From contig UBMU01000027.1 in assembly GCA_900466605.1 (NCBI GenBank), positions 47,684-111,683 of the forward strand: a stretch of DNA of 64,000 nucleotides. The letters run 5' to 3'. Each line of letters starts with the position of its first letter. The stretch's first letter is position 1. The notes under the pieces are model-generated. The model did not search any database. It saw only the letters and a program-made list of their open reading frames with translations, and had not been told where the DNA came from. The DNA comes from Hyphomicrobiales bacterium. GTDB lineage: Bacteria; Pseudomonadota; Alphaproteobacteria; Rhizobiales; Rhizobiaceae. This document shows positions 1 through 10,210 of the stretch, piece after piece. Both the position numbers and the translations under genes were made by a program.

Positions 1-660
1 CGGAATGACGTTGACTGCACGCGCGGCCACGAGGACGAGTGTCAGGAGCGAAATGGCACTTTCGAGCATCATCAAGCCCTTCGCACGCCGGGTCAGTGGC
101 AGCACGTCGGTGGGACTGAAGGCAGTCGCCGTATTGAACGCGAGAGAAAGATAATCGATGTAAAGTGGCCGCCAGTCCGGCTCGGCGAGTTCGGGAGCCG
201 ACGCCTGTGGAAACAGCCAGTCAGGTCTTCCCGCCATCCCACGCGCGATGCGTGACGGACCACCGGCGTCGATCTGCCAGTAGAGCAGGGAGAAGGTAAG
301 GACGTTGGTGATCCAGATCGTAAAGGACGACGTCAACAGCGACACTGATCGCGTCTCGGGCGGATGCACGGTGATGATCCCAACCATATCGCCAAGTTCC
401 GCCGCGGTATTCCCCGCATAGACACTGGCAAGCAGCATGATGGCGACATGCTCGATCCGCAGCCAAACGTCCTTTTCGGTGGACAGCGTGACAAGGACCA
501 TCGGTAGAATGGCCGCTACCAAGACCGCGTATGATATCCACCGCGGCATGGCGTAGACGTGATGTGGCAGCACCTCAAGGAAGGCGAACACGCCGAGAAT
601 CGCCACCACCGGAGGCCAGCGCGGCTCGTCACGACTTTTTTGGATGGCATCGCTAATCAT
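1..660 (-). CDS. DUF1345 family membrane protein (3' end cut by window edge)
   Basis: An open frame of 220 codons runs from ATG at 660 to the window edge without a stop. It reads as a polytopic inner-membrane protein with hydrophobic segments near residues 13-30, 35-52, 60-78, 98-118 and 185-215. The stretch DYLSLAFNTATAFSPTD followed by LTRRAKGLMMLES and VAARAVNVIP matches the conserved C-terminal half of DUF1345, whose members are about 215-225 residues, so only a few residues are missing. The function of the family is not known. It lies downstream of the sulfatase on the same strand, separated by a strong hairpin. Confidence 0.8.
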   Translation of the reverse strand, partial: MISDAIQKSRDEPRWPPVVAILGVFAFLEVLPHHVYAMPRWISYAVLVAAILPMVLVTLSTEKDVWLRIEHVAIMLLASVYAGNTAAELGDMVGIITVHPPETRSVSLLTSSFTIWITNVLTFSLLYWQIDAGGPSRIARGMAGRPDWLFPQASAPELAEPDWRPLYIDYLSLAFNTATAFSPTDVLPLTRRAKGLMMLESAISLLTLVLVAARAVNVIP

Positions 661-689
661 TCGGCCCTCTGAGCCCTTGGGCGTACTCT

Positions 690-713
690 AGCGGACGCCT
701 TGCGGCGTCCGCT
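690..713 (-). terminator. Perfect 10-bp hairpin after the sulfatase gene
   Basis: AGCGGACGCC and its exact complement flank a TTGC loop. It begins 25 bases past the sulfatase stop and ends about 30 bases before the DUF1345 start, both on the minus strand. No U-rich tract follows, so it may stop transcription weakly, protect a 3' end, or separate expression of the two genes. Confidence 0.45.
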
Positions 714-737
714 ACAAAGTCGTTATTCGCTTACGCG

Positions 738-2444
738 TCAGTCGTGACCAGTCTTCATTTCGCGGACCTGCTGCATCACCTGCTCCAGATTGTAGCTTGC
801 AGGGCTCTGAAGCGGCGGGAAGTCGATGTAGGTCTCGAGGTGCTTCAGCCACAACTGCTGGCCGATGGGCAGGATGTTCCAGTCATAGACATAGGCGGTG
901 GAGGGTGAAGCGATGGCGCCGCCCGTACCGAAGAGCGTCTTCAACTGTTGTCCGACCGAGGTTTCGAATGGGTCGCGCTTGATGTTGACGACCTGGGTCC
1001 AGGCGTAAGGCTGCACGCCGCCAATGAATCCAGCCGGATCGTCGGAGACCATGGCGAAGTACATCTTCCAGTTCTTGTAGCGGACCGCAGATGGCTCCTT
1101 GCCGGAATAATACAGGAACGAGTCGCGTGCGGATGGTGACTTGCCTTCCAGGAAGTCGCGCTGATCGATCCCGTCGAGCGTGGTCTTGACGATCCCCGGA
1201 TACTTGCCTGCCTCGATCTCCTTCTTCAGGCCGTCACCCTTGGGACCGCCGGCGATATTCACAAACGTCGGCAGCCAGTCGAGGGCGGAGAACATCTCGT
1301 TTTTGACTGTACCGGGCTCGATGTGCCCCGGCCAGCGAACCACGAGCGGCGCACGCATGCCGCCTTCCCAGGTGCTGAGTTTTCCGCCCTTGAACGGAGT
1401 CGTGCCGCCGTCCGGGAATGTGATCGTCTCGGCGCCGTTGTCGGTGGTGAAGACGACGATGGTATTATCGAGTTCTCCCATCTCCTCGAGCCTCTTCAAA
1501 ACGTAGCCGATGTTGTCATCCATCTGCTTCATGCCGGCTTCGTTGACACCCCAGTCCTTGCCGCCTGGCTCACCCACCATGTTCAGGTATTTGTCCGGTA
1601 GCACGGTGGTGATATGCATGCGGGCGGGGTTGTACCAGACGAAAAACGGCTTGTTGGTCTTCTTCGGATCATTGCGGTCGAGGAAATCGATGACCTTGGC
1701 CGAGATCTCCTCGTCAATCGTCTTGGAGCGCTCGAGCGTCAGCGGCCCTTCGTCCTTGCATGACTGGTTGGCCGGCGATCCGTCAGAGGATTTGCACGCG
1801 AGCATCGGACGCGGCGGTGTCAGGCAGGTCGTGGTTTTTGCGTCCACTGCCGCTGGGTCTTCCGCTATCCCAGGAATCGGCGTGTTCCTGCAAGGTGGTG
1901 CGATCCCTTGTTCGGTTGAGGTCTTGTTGATGTCGGGGAAGCTCACCCCCTGCATGGCGTCGAGGTGATAGAGGTAGCCCCAGAATTCCTGGAACCCGTG
2001 CGCCGTCGGCAGGGATTCGGTGGTATCTCCCAGATGGTTCTTGCCGAACTCCCCTGTCGAGTAACCGAGGTCGTACAGGAACTTGGCGAGGTGAGGCGTG
2101 CCGGCCCGCAGATAGGACGGGCTTCCGGGAATCTCCGGTAGAACCATACCGACACGGACCGGCTGCATGCCGGTAATGAACGCGGTCCGCCCTGCCGTGC
2201 AGCTCTGCTCGGCATAGTAGGTCATGAACTTCGCGCCTTCCCGGCCGATGCGGTCGATATTGGGCGTTTCACCGACCGCAATGCCCTGGTGATAGATGCT
2301 CGGCTGCATCCAGCCGATGTCGTCACCCATGATGAACAGGATGTTGGGCTTTTTGGTCTCTTGCGCGTGCATCGTTGCGGTGCTCGCTAGCAGGCTGCCG
2401 GCGACCGCCATTGCTGCCGTTATGACCTTTGTAGTCCGTCTCAT
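738..2444 (-). CDS. Periplasmic arylsulfatase
   Basis: This 568-residue protein is a type I sulfatase that would cleave sulfate esters. Residues 1-28 form a Sec signal peptide ending in MHAQ. The mature protein opens with PNILFIMGDDIGW, whose two Asp residues (41 and 42) bind the metal. The modification site is SCTAGR with Cys82, which fits the C-x-P/A-x-R rule for conversion to formylglycine. Further sulfatase motifs are FGKNHLGD, the TTDNGAE metal ligands and GGKLSTWEGGMRAPLVVRWPG in the middle of the chain. Activity needs a formylglycine-generating enzyme; only a possible stub of one lies upstream (2824). The natural substrate cannot be told from sequence. Confidence 0.92.
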   Translation of the reverse strand: MRRTTKVITAAMAVAGSLLASTATMHAQETKKPNILFIMGDDIGWMQPSIYHQGIAVGETPNIDRIGREGAKFMTYYAEQSCTAGRTAFITGMQPVRVGMVLPEIPGSPSYLRAGTPHLAKFLYDLGYSTGEFGKNHLGDTTESLPTAHGFQEFWGYLYHLDAMQGVSFPDINKTSTEQGIAPPCRNTPIPGIAEDPAAVDAKTTTCLTPPRPMLACKSSDGSPANQSCKDEGPLTLERSKTIDEEISAKVIDFLDRNDPKKTNKPFFVWYNPARMHITTVLPDKYLNMVGEPGGKDWGVNEAGMKQMDDNIGYVLKRLEEMGELDNTIVVFTTDNGAETITFPDGGTTPFKGGKLSTWEGGMRAPLVVRWPGHIEPGTVKNEMFSALDWLPTFVNIAGGPKGDGLKKEIEAGKYPGIVKTTLDGIDQRDFLEGKSPSARDSFLYYSGKEPSAVRYKNWKMYFAMVSDDPAGFIGGVQPYAWTQVVNIKRDPFETSVGQQLKTLFGTGGAIASPSTAYVYDWNILPIGQQLWLKHLETYIDFPPLQSPASYNLEQVMQQVREMKTGHD

Positions 2445-2823
2445 TTCGAATGCCTCCCTCTGGAGGTCGCCGCAGGGACGACCGATGTTGGTTGAAGACG
2501 AGTCGAGCTAAGACGAAGGGTCGACGGTGTTGGGATCGCTGCTGCCATTGGGCAGTTCATGTCAGCTGGGTGCCTCCCGGACACCTACGCCGCTCCTCCG
2601 TTTGACGAAGAGGGCAAGTCCGCTCTTCCATCCATTGTCTACATTGTATTAGCTTTTCCAGATATTGCCCTTTGGGGAATCCCCTATGTCGTCTGTGGTC
2701 GCCATCGATCGGCGGTTGGCGCGTGACCTTCGGGCGATCTCCCCCTCCCCAAAGGACAATAGGCAGCGCCCACACCGCATGTCACAATGACTGGCGGCGC
2801 GTACCTTCGCTTAGGAAGGGGCC
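2445..2823. other. Intergenic, no gene recognised
   Basis: This region between the sulfatase start and the small + strand frame at 2824 probably holds the sulfatase promoter, but no clear operator or hairpin was seen. Short open frames on both strands match nothing recognised. Confidence 0.4.
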
Positions 2824-3075
2824 ATGAGCGCAATAGATGCATACGATCGCGCATTCGATGGACTGGTATGGGTGCCGGGACGCACGTACACAATGGGGTC
2901 TTCGGTTATTGCGGACTCCGGTTTCAAGGTATCGCCAGCAAAAATTCTCGGCGACATCAGAAATTACAACCAAAGAGCTGTGAAGGTCGATCCGCCAACC
3001 GGTCGACTGGCACTACCCTGTGGAACAATCGCGCTCATCACGACCACTTTCCGACCGGGAAGTGATGATGATTAA
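2824..3075 (+). pseudogene. Possible stub of a formylglycine-generating enzyme gene
   Basis: An 83-codon frame starts MSAIDAYDRAF and then reads GLVWVPGRTYTMGS, which closely resembles the conserved N-terminal box of formylglycine-generating enzymes (about M-V-W-I-P-G-G-T-F-x-M-G-S). After that box the likeness stops: the remaining 55 residues match no part of the family, which is normally around 300 residues. The gene stands divergent to an arylsulfatase, the enzyme class that needs this maturase. A purine-rich AGGAAGGGG precedes the ATG. The most likely reading is a recombined remnant. A short unrelated protein with a chance match is also possible. Confidence 0.35.
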
Positions 3076-3574
3076 GACGATCGTATGACCGCTTGAATCG
3101 GTATCGCGGCTCTAACGCCCTTGAGGACATCGTTGGAGGCGTCAGACTTTTCGAGGCGACAGAGGCGCGCGGAACTGGCGACGCTGTGTCCCTGGTCCCG
3201 GTCGCGGGAGAGCGCAATGAGGCCGCAGTTCCATCTGCCACTGACGACGCATCCGGAAGCGAGTTCGTTCGCGATCATCGAGAACGCAATCCAGTTTTCC
3301 TTGCATCAGGGCGCTGATCTCGTCGCGATTCTTGCGGCAGCGCGGCGTCACGGCCATGAAGCGGCTGCGGCCCACTCCGACGACGACAAGTTTCTCTGCA
3401 TCTCCTCGAGAGAGGGAAAAGGAGACAAATCGTCGACCGGAATACGCCGATTCTGTAGCGTTTTACAGGGCAACAGGCATACATTTACAGCGGCTCTGAA
3501 GCGCTTCTGAGCGGGAGGTTAAGAACACACTACGGGAGCCAAATTGCCGATTTTGCGGCCAATCTTGCGGAGCA
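3076..3574. other. Intergenic, no gene recognised
   Basis: About 500 bases between the maturase-like stub and the ParE stop. Several overlapping open frames exist on both strands but none has a convincing start, ribosome site or familiar motif. Confidence 0.4.
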
Positions 3575-3868
3575 TTAGAGGGTGTCTCCGATCCAATCTT
3601 CGTGCCCGTGACGGATGCGGATCACGAAAACACGGCCATCATCGGAGATCCGATAGATTACCAGATGCGCCTTGAATGGATGGATCCTGACTGGCGGAGA
3701 AATCTCACGCCGTTCACGCGCCATTAGAGGGCTCGCCGCGATCAGATCGAGCCCGGCGAAAAGCTCATCGTGATATCGTTTGGCGACCGGGGATCCAAAG
3801 TTACGGACGCCTTGCTCGGCGATTGAGACGATATCCTCTTCCGCTTCAACAGACAGGCTGAATGGCAT
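3575..3868 (-). CDS. parE: ParE-family toxin
   Basis: A 97-residue protein of the RelE/ParE fold. The N-terminal helix pair (SVEAEEDIVSIAEQGVRNFG) and the later FKAHLVIYRIS and VFVIRIRHGHEDW strands are typical of ParE toxins, which poison DNA gyrase; RelE-type mRNA cleavage is less likely because of the pairing with a ParD antitoxin. It is translated from a start that overlaps the antitoxin stop by one base (TAATG), so the two are translationally coupled with the antitoxin first. Such pairs stabilise plasmids or islands, which suits this accessory region. Confidence 0.88.
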   Translation of the reverse strand: MPFSLSVEAEEDIVSIAEQGVRNFGSPVAKRYHDELFAGLDLIAASPLMARERREISPPVRIHPFKAHLVIYRISDDGRVFVIRIRHGHEDWIGDTL

Positions 3869-4122
3869 TAATCGCGTCCGGGGGTGGTCTCGGCACGCGC
3901 CAGGGCTGTGGCGAACAACTCGTCCTTCGAACGACTCCCAACGCCACTTTTCATTCCGTCATCGACGAAACGTTGCATCTCGGCAATTTTGTCGGTGCGG
4001 GCCTGGTCTCTGCGTATAAGGTCTCGAACGTAGTCACTCGCGTTCGAGTATCGACCGGTCTTGGCTTGCGCTTCGACCCAGTCTTTCATCGGGTCCGGCA
4101 GGGACACATTCATCGTCGCCAT
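3868..4122 (-). CDS. parD: ParD-family antitoxin
   Basis: An 84-residue antitoxin. Residues 1-45 (MATMNVSLPDPMKDWVEAQAKTG, then SNASDYVRDLIRRDQ) are the ribbon-helix-helix DNA-binding domain of ParD/CopG proteins. The charged C-terminal tail would wrap the ParE toxin. By family precedent it represses its own promoter with the toxin as co-repressor. Its stop overlaps the toxin start by one base. An intact pair is expected to be active. Confidence 0.88.
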   Translation of the reverse strand: MATMNVSLPDPMKDWVEAQAKTGRYSNASDYVRDLIRRDQARTDKIAEMQRFVDDGMKSGVGSRSKDELFATALARAETTPGRD

Positions 4123-4512
4123 TCGAGTCTCCTTGATGTCTCACGATACCCGGCGATGGCAAAGTTTGTCAAATCAGTGAGAACTGTAAGAGCTATTGCA
4201 GGGGCCTGAACCGGCGACGTCTCATATCGACGGATCAAGCGCTTGATAGAGCGGGATTTTGAAGCATCGGAACCTGCCCTCTTGTTGTGACGGCCCGTTC
4301 TATAGCCGCTTTGCAAAGCAGACGCCAAAGACTCACTGCGCGGCTTTCCTCCCTCGCCAAGCGCAGCGTCTAGAGGTTAAGCTTTAATCAACCACAGCGA
4401 CAGCGGGATCACGCCACTGATCAAATTAAGTACCTGCAAAAACTAACAATTATCAAAAATTGAGATCGCCTATAGGTAGCAAACTCAGTAGAATTTGCAT
4501 GAGGAAAAGGCG
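4123..4512. other. Intergenic between parD and autotransporter
   Basis: Divergent promoters for parDE and the autotransporter should lie here. A perfect 14-bp palindrome ATCAAGCGCTTGAT sits at 4234-4247. The stretch 4380-4495 is AT-rich and could hold the autotransporter promoter. No RNA gene was recognised. Confidence 0.4.
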
Positions 4513-7356
4513 ATGGGTTTGAGCTTTGAGACGCGGGGTTTTGCCGGAGAATCAAGCCGAAAGCTTGGATTTCTGTCGGGGGTCTCACTAGGGGTTTTAC
4601 CCTCGGATTTAGCGTACAGGCCGCTTCGGCCGCCGCCTTTTTCGTATCGACTGAAGCTCAACTCTATCAAGCGATCGCCGACGCGCAGGCGAGCCCGGAT
4701 GCTTCTTCAACTATCACGCTCACGGGCAGCTTCTCCCTCTCCAGCCCGTTCCCAGCCGTCGCGGGGAAAAATATTAAGGTAGAGACGGACGGCTATACTC
4801 TCACGTTCTCCGGCAGTAGTGCCTTCAATGTCTCTGCTGGTGCCACGCTCACTCTTTCTGGCGTCGCTGCGAATTCCACTTCGGTTCTGACAAAGACCGG
4901 TGATGGAACACTTTACCTTCAAGACAGGGCAACTGGGATTACTCGAGTTGCCCTGAACGATGGCTCGACCGTCATCACGGGCGGCGCGAACGTAACGTAC
5001 GGAACATCGTCAGGGGGCACGCTCGCCCAGCTTGACCTCGCAGGAGCAACCGGATCGGAAGCATCCCTCACTATCTCTGGTGCGGGCACGCGCGTGCAAG
5101 CCTCTGGCACCGATGCCAATCAGCTTAGTGGCGGCGTGGGAAGTGTCTCGACGTTTACAATCCAAGACGGCGCTATGTTCACGTCGACAGGCGGCGTGAC
5201 ACTTCACAAAACGTCAACGCTGGGCACTGCAACCGTAAACGTCCTTGGCGATGGTTCTACGTTGGCGGCAGCCTCTTTCGCCTCTGTTGCCGGTACCTCA
5301 TACATCAATGTGGTGGACGGCGGTGTCGTCAACATTGTCGGACAAACCTCGTTCGGTAGCATCGGAAATATCGGATACGCCGGAGCGAACGCCATGGTCG
5401 TGGTGTCGGGCGATGGCTCCGCGTGGAAAACTGGGACAACGCTTGCGATGCAAAGCGGCTCGTTGTCAAGTTCTGGACGGCGGCGTCGTAACCGCCACCA
5501 CCGTCAACGTCGCGACAACTACGAACGGGGTCATTCCAGACTTCAATGTCCTGGTGTCCGGCGACGGATCGGAACTTCGAGCAACCACAATGACAGTGGG
5601 GACAAGAGGCACCGGTGTCGTAACCATTGCCAACGACGCTCAGGTGATCATCAATGGCGGCACGTCGGCACTCGTTTTAGGCGGACCTCTTGCCAACAGC
5701 AACGCCTCGCTGAACATCGGTGGCGTAGCAGGTGCTGCGGCGACAGCGGCAGGTACGCTTGTTGCCTCGGCGGTCACGCTCGCCGCCAGCGCAGAGATCA
5801 ATTTCAATCACACCGAAACCGGCTACGTTTTCGACACGCCGATCAACGGCAGCGGCGCGATCAACCAGTACCCCGGACGCACCATCTTCAATGCCGACCA
5901 GACAGGTTTTTCCGGCCTGGCAAGCATCCATAGCGGCGTGCTGGAGGTGAACGGTAGTCTCGGCGGAACTGTCGATATCAACGGCGGCACACTCGGCGGC
6001 GTCGGCACGGTTGGCGATACGACGAACAATTCGGGCAGTTCCATCGCGCCAGGGATCAACGGCATCGGCACGCTGACGATCGGCGGCAACTATACCAGCA
6101 ATGGCGGTGCGCTGCTGATCGACGCAGCGCTTTACCAAGATGCCTCGCCGACTGATCTTCTTGCCGTGACGGGCGACACCATCCTCGGGACCGGCGCGAC
6201 GAGGGTGTTCGTGACCAATCTTGGCGGTTATGGCGGCGAGACCACGGGCGATGGTATCAAGATCGTCAACGTTGCAGGAGTATCTGCCTCCGATGTCTTC
6301 GTGCTCGGCGCGCCAACGATCGGGGGGGCCAATCGCTACGGTCTCTTCCAGAACGGCATCACGGACCCGACTGACGGCGACTGGTATCTGCGGACTGTCA
6401 GCCTTGCGCCGACCGTGCCCGTCTATGAAAACTACCCGATCGTTCTTCTTGGCATGACCGACCTGCCGACGCTCAGGCAGCGCGTTGGGGACCGTTATTG
6501 GTCGGAGCAAGACGACAGTGTCGGCTCGGCAAATGGCTACACCGGGCCGCGCAATTTCTGGACCCGCATCGAAGGCGCGCATGACCACGCCGAGGGTAGT
6601 TCGACGACGGACATGTCCTATGAGAGTAACCGCTATCTGGTGGAGGTCGGCATCGACGGGTTGCTTGAAGAAACCGACAAGGGCCTATTGATCGCCGGCC
6701 TCAATGTCCAGTACGGCCAGACCCACGCCAACATCGCTTCCCCCCTCGGCAACGGCGACAACGACACGGATAGCTACAGCATCGGCGCGACGCTGACATG
6801 GTACGGCAGCGACGGTTTCTATGTCGATGGGCAGGCGCAGGTCGCCCGCCTGTCGACCGATCTCTCGGCTGACGAAGTCGGCAGGATGGTCGATCGCAAT
6901 GATGGCAATGGCTATGCGCTGAGCATCGAAGCCGGTCGCAAGGTGGCCATCGACAACAGCTGGTCGATCATTCCTCAGGCGCAGTTGTCGTACAACTCCG
7001 TCAACTTCGACAGCTTTACCGATCCCTTCAACGCGCATGTGAGCCTTGATCGCTCCGATAGCGCCAAGGGCCGTATCGGCGTGGCTGTGAACTATGATGA
7101 CGGTGCCGGAGCAAGCGGCAACCACGTTTATGCGATCGCCAACCTGACCTACGATTTCCGCAATGGCACGTCGGTGAATGTATCTGATGTCAACGTGAAG
7201 TTCGAACCGGAGAAGTTCGCCGCCGAATTCGGCGTCGGCGGAACTTACCGCTGGGCGGAAGGCACGTACAGCCTATATGGGGAAGCACTGACCACCACGC
7301 GCTTCGACGGCGGCTATGGCTTGAAGGGAACGGTCGGCTTTACCACCGTCTTCTGA
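4513..7356 (+). pseudogene. Autotransporter adhesin-like gene with two frame breaks
   Basis: The reading frame codes for a type V autotransporter of about 947 residues but is broken twice. From ATG 4513 the frame gives a charged N-terminus and a hydrophobic run (SSRKLGFLSGVSLGV). Around 4578-4600, at G and T runs, coding jumps back one base into a frame that continues the signal peptide (GFSVQAASAAAFF) and the Gly/Ser/Thr/Asn-rich beta-helical passenger. Near 5462-5475 it jumps again into the frame ending at 7356. The last 280 or so residues, from NFWTRIEGAHDHAEG onward, alternate polar and hydrophobic residues and end in TTVF with a terminal Phe, as in outer-membrane autotransporter barrels. 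Each break needs only a small indel. Either the gene is decayed or phase-variable, or the sequence has errors. Confidence 0.75.
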
Positions 7357-7362
7357 TCCGCG

Positions 7363-7752
7363 TTACGACAGGTTCTGCCGGTTGAAGGCGATGATCTTCT
7401 GGTCACGCAGATCGTCGATGCTGAGGTCTTCGCGCTCGGCCAGCGGGTTGGTGTGGCCAACCGCCAGATGATAGCGTTCATGGGCAATCGAGACGAACCT
7501 CAGTGAGCCGATGTTTTCGACCGGCCGGATGAAGCCGAGATTGAGCTGGCCGCTCTCCAGACCGCGGATGATATCGCCGGTGTTGCCGGAGGTGATATGG
7601 ATGCGGACGTCGGGATACTTGCGGGCGATCTTCGACAGAAACGTCGGCAGCATGCCCATGGTGGCGGGATAGACGGTGCCGATCCTGATCTGGCGGATGC
7701 GGCTGCCGCCGGCGGCCCGTGTCAGCTCGGTGCCGAGGTCGAGCGCCGCCAA
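7363..7752 (-). pseudogene. LysR regulator fragment (ligand-binding domain only)
   Basis: The 129 codons read as the first half of a LysR substrate-binding domain (RQIRIGTVYPATMGMLP, then GNTGDIIRGLESGQLNLGFIRP). The winged-helix DNA-binding part before it and the second lobe after it are both absent, and the frame stops right after KIIAFNRQNLS. It cannot bind DNA as it stands. It abuts another gene fragment at 7756, which suggests a deletion or rearrangement joint. Confidence 0.75.
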
Positions 7753-7755
7753 ACG

Positions 7756-7950
7756 TCAGTCCTCGCATTCGGCTGCCGTCTTCGACAAGCTCTTCCGGTC
7801 CTGCCACTCTTGCGGCGTCACCGTCTTGACGTCGAACTGGTCACGCGTGCGGGCATAGGTATGGCCACCCATGCGGCCGACGGCGTCCATCACTTGCTGG
7901 TCGATATGCAGGTTCGTCGCATTGACCGCATTGGTCCGGACGAATCTCGC
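7756..7950 (-). pseudogene. C-terminal remnant of a flavin reductase-like protein
   Basis: Codons ending at 7756 give TNLHIDQQVMDAVGRMGG and then HTYARTRDQFDV, which resembles the conserved C-terminal segment of FMN-binding flavin reductases (GRMGG followed by Y-x-R-T-R-D). The sequence upstream in the same frame does not look like the rest of that family, so only about 55-65 residues remain. The identification rests on one motif and is tentative. Confidence 0.42.
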
Positions 7951-8509
7951 GCGCAGGGCCGACTTGCAGCGTCGTGTGGCGGCGGCCATCGAAGGGCGCG
8001 TACGCCTGACGGAGGGCCAGGGCGATCGGCATACGTTTCTGGCAGTGCCAGAGAACTTCTCATTAGCTGATCTGCTCGAGGCGGGGCAGTGGCGCTTCCT
8101 TGATAGCGCAAACGCTTGTCTCGCCTTGAAGGAACTCGAACCGGCGCGATGCCCTCGGCGGTGGTGAACAGCGTGTGCCTGTTCTTTCAATATGGACTTA
8201 CGACCAAGCGATGCCGCATCTCTCGTTCACGAGCACCCAATAGAAGCCGTTGGAATTTCATAGGCTTGCAGAGAGTAAGCCAGCACCTGTTTACGCGGAC
8301 GTTTACCGTAACGTACTTACCAATATCCCACACGCACCTACTCTGCACCTGCACCCAGTTAGCCGAAACGTGAACATTGGAGAACGTGATGGCTCCCCGG
8401 GAAAGCGCAGTTACTCGTGTCCGGATGTGATGACAGCGCGCGCCAATAAACTGTTGCAATTCCGAAATCCGCGCGCCTCCGCGCCTTCTGACCGTCAACG
8501 AAAATCTCG
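7951..8509. other. Intergenic, no intact gene recognised
   Basis: About 560 bases upstream of the exchanger gene. Overlapping short frames occur on both strands with no recognisable product. The segment 8291-8350 is relatively AT-rich and could serve as promoter for the downstream gene. Confidence 0.4.
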
Positions 8510-10210
8510 GTGGTAGAGATGCAGACCCTATCTGGAATACTTAACGACCACCCGGAGCTTGCGCTCTTCCTCACGCTTGCCATCGGCTATGCGGTCGGAA
8601 AGTTCAGAGTCGGCAGTTTCACACTGGGATCGGTGGCCGGTTGCTTAATCGCAGGCGTATTGGTCGGGCAAACTGGCGTCCAGGTCGCCAACGATGTGAA
8701 GCAGGCTTTTTTCCTACTTTTTCTCTTTGCGATCGGTTATCGCACCGGGCCGCAATTCTTCCGCAGCCTCAATCGCGAGGCGCTCCCCCAGATCGCGATC
8801 ACGGTGGTGGTCTGTGTCGTGGGCCTTGCGGTCGTTTGGGCGTTGGCCGCACTGCTGGGCCTGAACGTTGGAATTGCCGCCGGTCTACTTGCTGGCGCCA
8901 TGACCGAGTCGGCGACCGTTGGTGTGGCAATTGACACCTTCCGAAAAACCGGCGCCCAAGAGGTGGTGCAGCGCGCCTTTGAGGCGGACGTCGCGACCGC
9001 GTTCGCTGTTTCCTATCTCGTCGGCGTAATCACTACAATCCTTGTCTTGTCGCAACTGCTGCCGCGGCTGCTGGCGCGATCACTACCGGAAGCCTGCGCT
9101 GAGATGGAGGCAAAACTAAACGCACCAACCGACGATCACACAACCGGAGAGTCAGCCAGACGCGCGATCGAGGCTCGCGCTTTCGCCGTTGATCCGCGGT
9201 GGGTTGGAATGAGTGTTTCCGAAGCTGAAGCGCAAGTCCCTCCTGGGGCCAAGGCGTACGTCGAGCAGATTCGACGAGGCCGCGACATTGTTGTTGCTTA
9301 CCCCGATTTCAGGTTTGAGCTTGGCGACGTTGTCGCGGTGGCCGGACTGCGCGGTCTTTTGGTGGAGAAGGGCGCCGGGATCGGTACGGAAATCGATGAC
9401 GCGGAATTGTTGGACATACCCACCGAAACGCTCGATGTCGTCGTCACGAAACGATCCGTCATCGGCAAGACACTTTTTGAACTCAGGCGTGAGCCTGAGG
9501 CACGCACGATCTTCCTTCGCAAGGTAACAAGGCTGGGCGCGGAACTTCCGGCATACGGCGGCTTGAAAGTCGAGAGGGGCGACGTGATGACCATCGTCGG
9601 TAGCCGCAAACATGTCGAGGAAGCTGCTGCTGCCGTTGGCTACGCTGACCGTCCAACGACGGCGACCGACATGGTTTATGTTGCCTTGTTTATTTTTCTC
9701 GGAGGAGTGATCGGAATTCCTGCCCTTCGGATTGGCGCCTTGGAATTGGGACTTGGCGTGGCTGTGGGGACGCTCCTCGGCGGACTGGTCGCCGGTTGGC
9801 TCCGCGCCCGTCGGCGGACATTCGGCTTCGTTCCCGCGGCCACATTATGGCTCTTTGATTCCGTTGGGCTTTCGGCCTTCATCGCTTGTGTCGGCATTTC
9901 AGCGGGCCCGAGCTTTGTCAGTGGCCTTCTTGCATCGGGTCCTGCGCTGGTACTGATTACAATCGTCGTTGTAGTTGCCTCGCATGGGCTTGCCGTCCTA
10001 GTCGGCACTCGGATTTTCAAAATGAACGAAGGAGTTCTTATTGGTACCTGCTGTGGAGCCGGTACCTCGGCCCCTGCCCTGGCGGCGGTCCAGGACGTCG
10101 CCAAAAGCAGCGTACCGGCGTTGGGCTACGGCCTCGGGTATGCAATCGGTAACGTGTTGCTTGCCTTGTGGGGTGCGGTCTTGGTGACTGTACTGGGAGG
10201 AGCTGGCTGA
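8510..10210 (+). CDS. AspT/YidE-type transporter with two TrkA-C domains
   Basis: This 566-residue inner-membrane protein has the layout of the aspartate:alanine exchanger family: about five or six membrane helices (residues 12-190), a cytoplasmic middle with two RCK/TrkA-C regulatory domains (about 215-390, each ending in a VVAVAGLRG- or VMTIVGSRK-like turn), then a second helix bundle (about 390-566). The repeated AspT half motifs LLAGAMTESATVG and GTCCGAGTSAPALAA are visible. AspT exchanges aspartate for alanine in lactobacilli; the substrate here is unknown, and a dicarboxylate or amino acid is likely. The start may be GTG 8510 or ATG 8519, three codons apart. Confidence 0.85.
   Translation: MVEMQTLSGILNDHPELALFLTLAIGYAVGKFRVGSFTLGSVAGCLIAGVLVGQTGVQVANDVKQAFFLLFLFAIGYRTGPQFFRSLNREALPQIAITVVVCVVGLAVVWALAALLGLNVGIAAGLLAGAMTESATVGVAIDTFRKTGAQEVVQRAFEADVATAFAVSYLVGVITTILVLSQLLPRLLARSLPEACAEMEAKLNAPTDDHTTGESARRAIEARAFAVDPRWVGMSVSEAEAQVPPGAKAYVEQIRRGRDIVVAYPDFRFELGDVVAVAGLRGLLVEKGAGIGTEIDDAELLDIPTETLDVVVTKRSVIGKTLFELRREPEARTIFLRKVTRLGAELPAYGGLKVERGDVMTIVGSRKHVEEAAAAVGYADRPTTATDMVYVALFIFLGGVIGIPALRIGALELGLGVAVGTLLGGLVAGWLRARRRTFGFVPAATLWLFDSVGLSAFIACVGISAGPSFVSGLLASGPALVLITIVVVVASHGLAVLVGTRIFKMNEGVLIGTCCGAGTSAPALAAVQDVAKSSVPALGYGLGYAIGNVLLALWGAVLVTVLGGAG

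Noticed and set aside
5677..6588. A long 303-codon minus-strand frame inside the autotransporter gene
   Set aside because: It is the antisense shadow of the Gly/Asn-rich passenger; composition is Arg/Ala/Asp-rich without domain likeness.
9152..9613. A 153-codon minus-strand frame inside the AspT-type gene
   Set aside because: Antisense shadow of a well-supported transporter gene.
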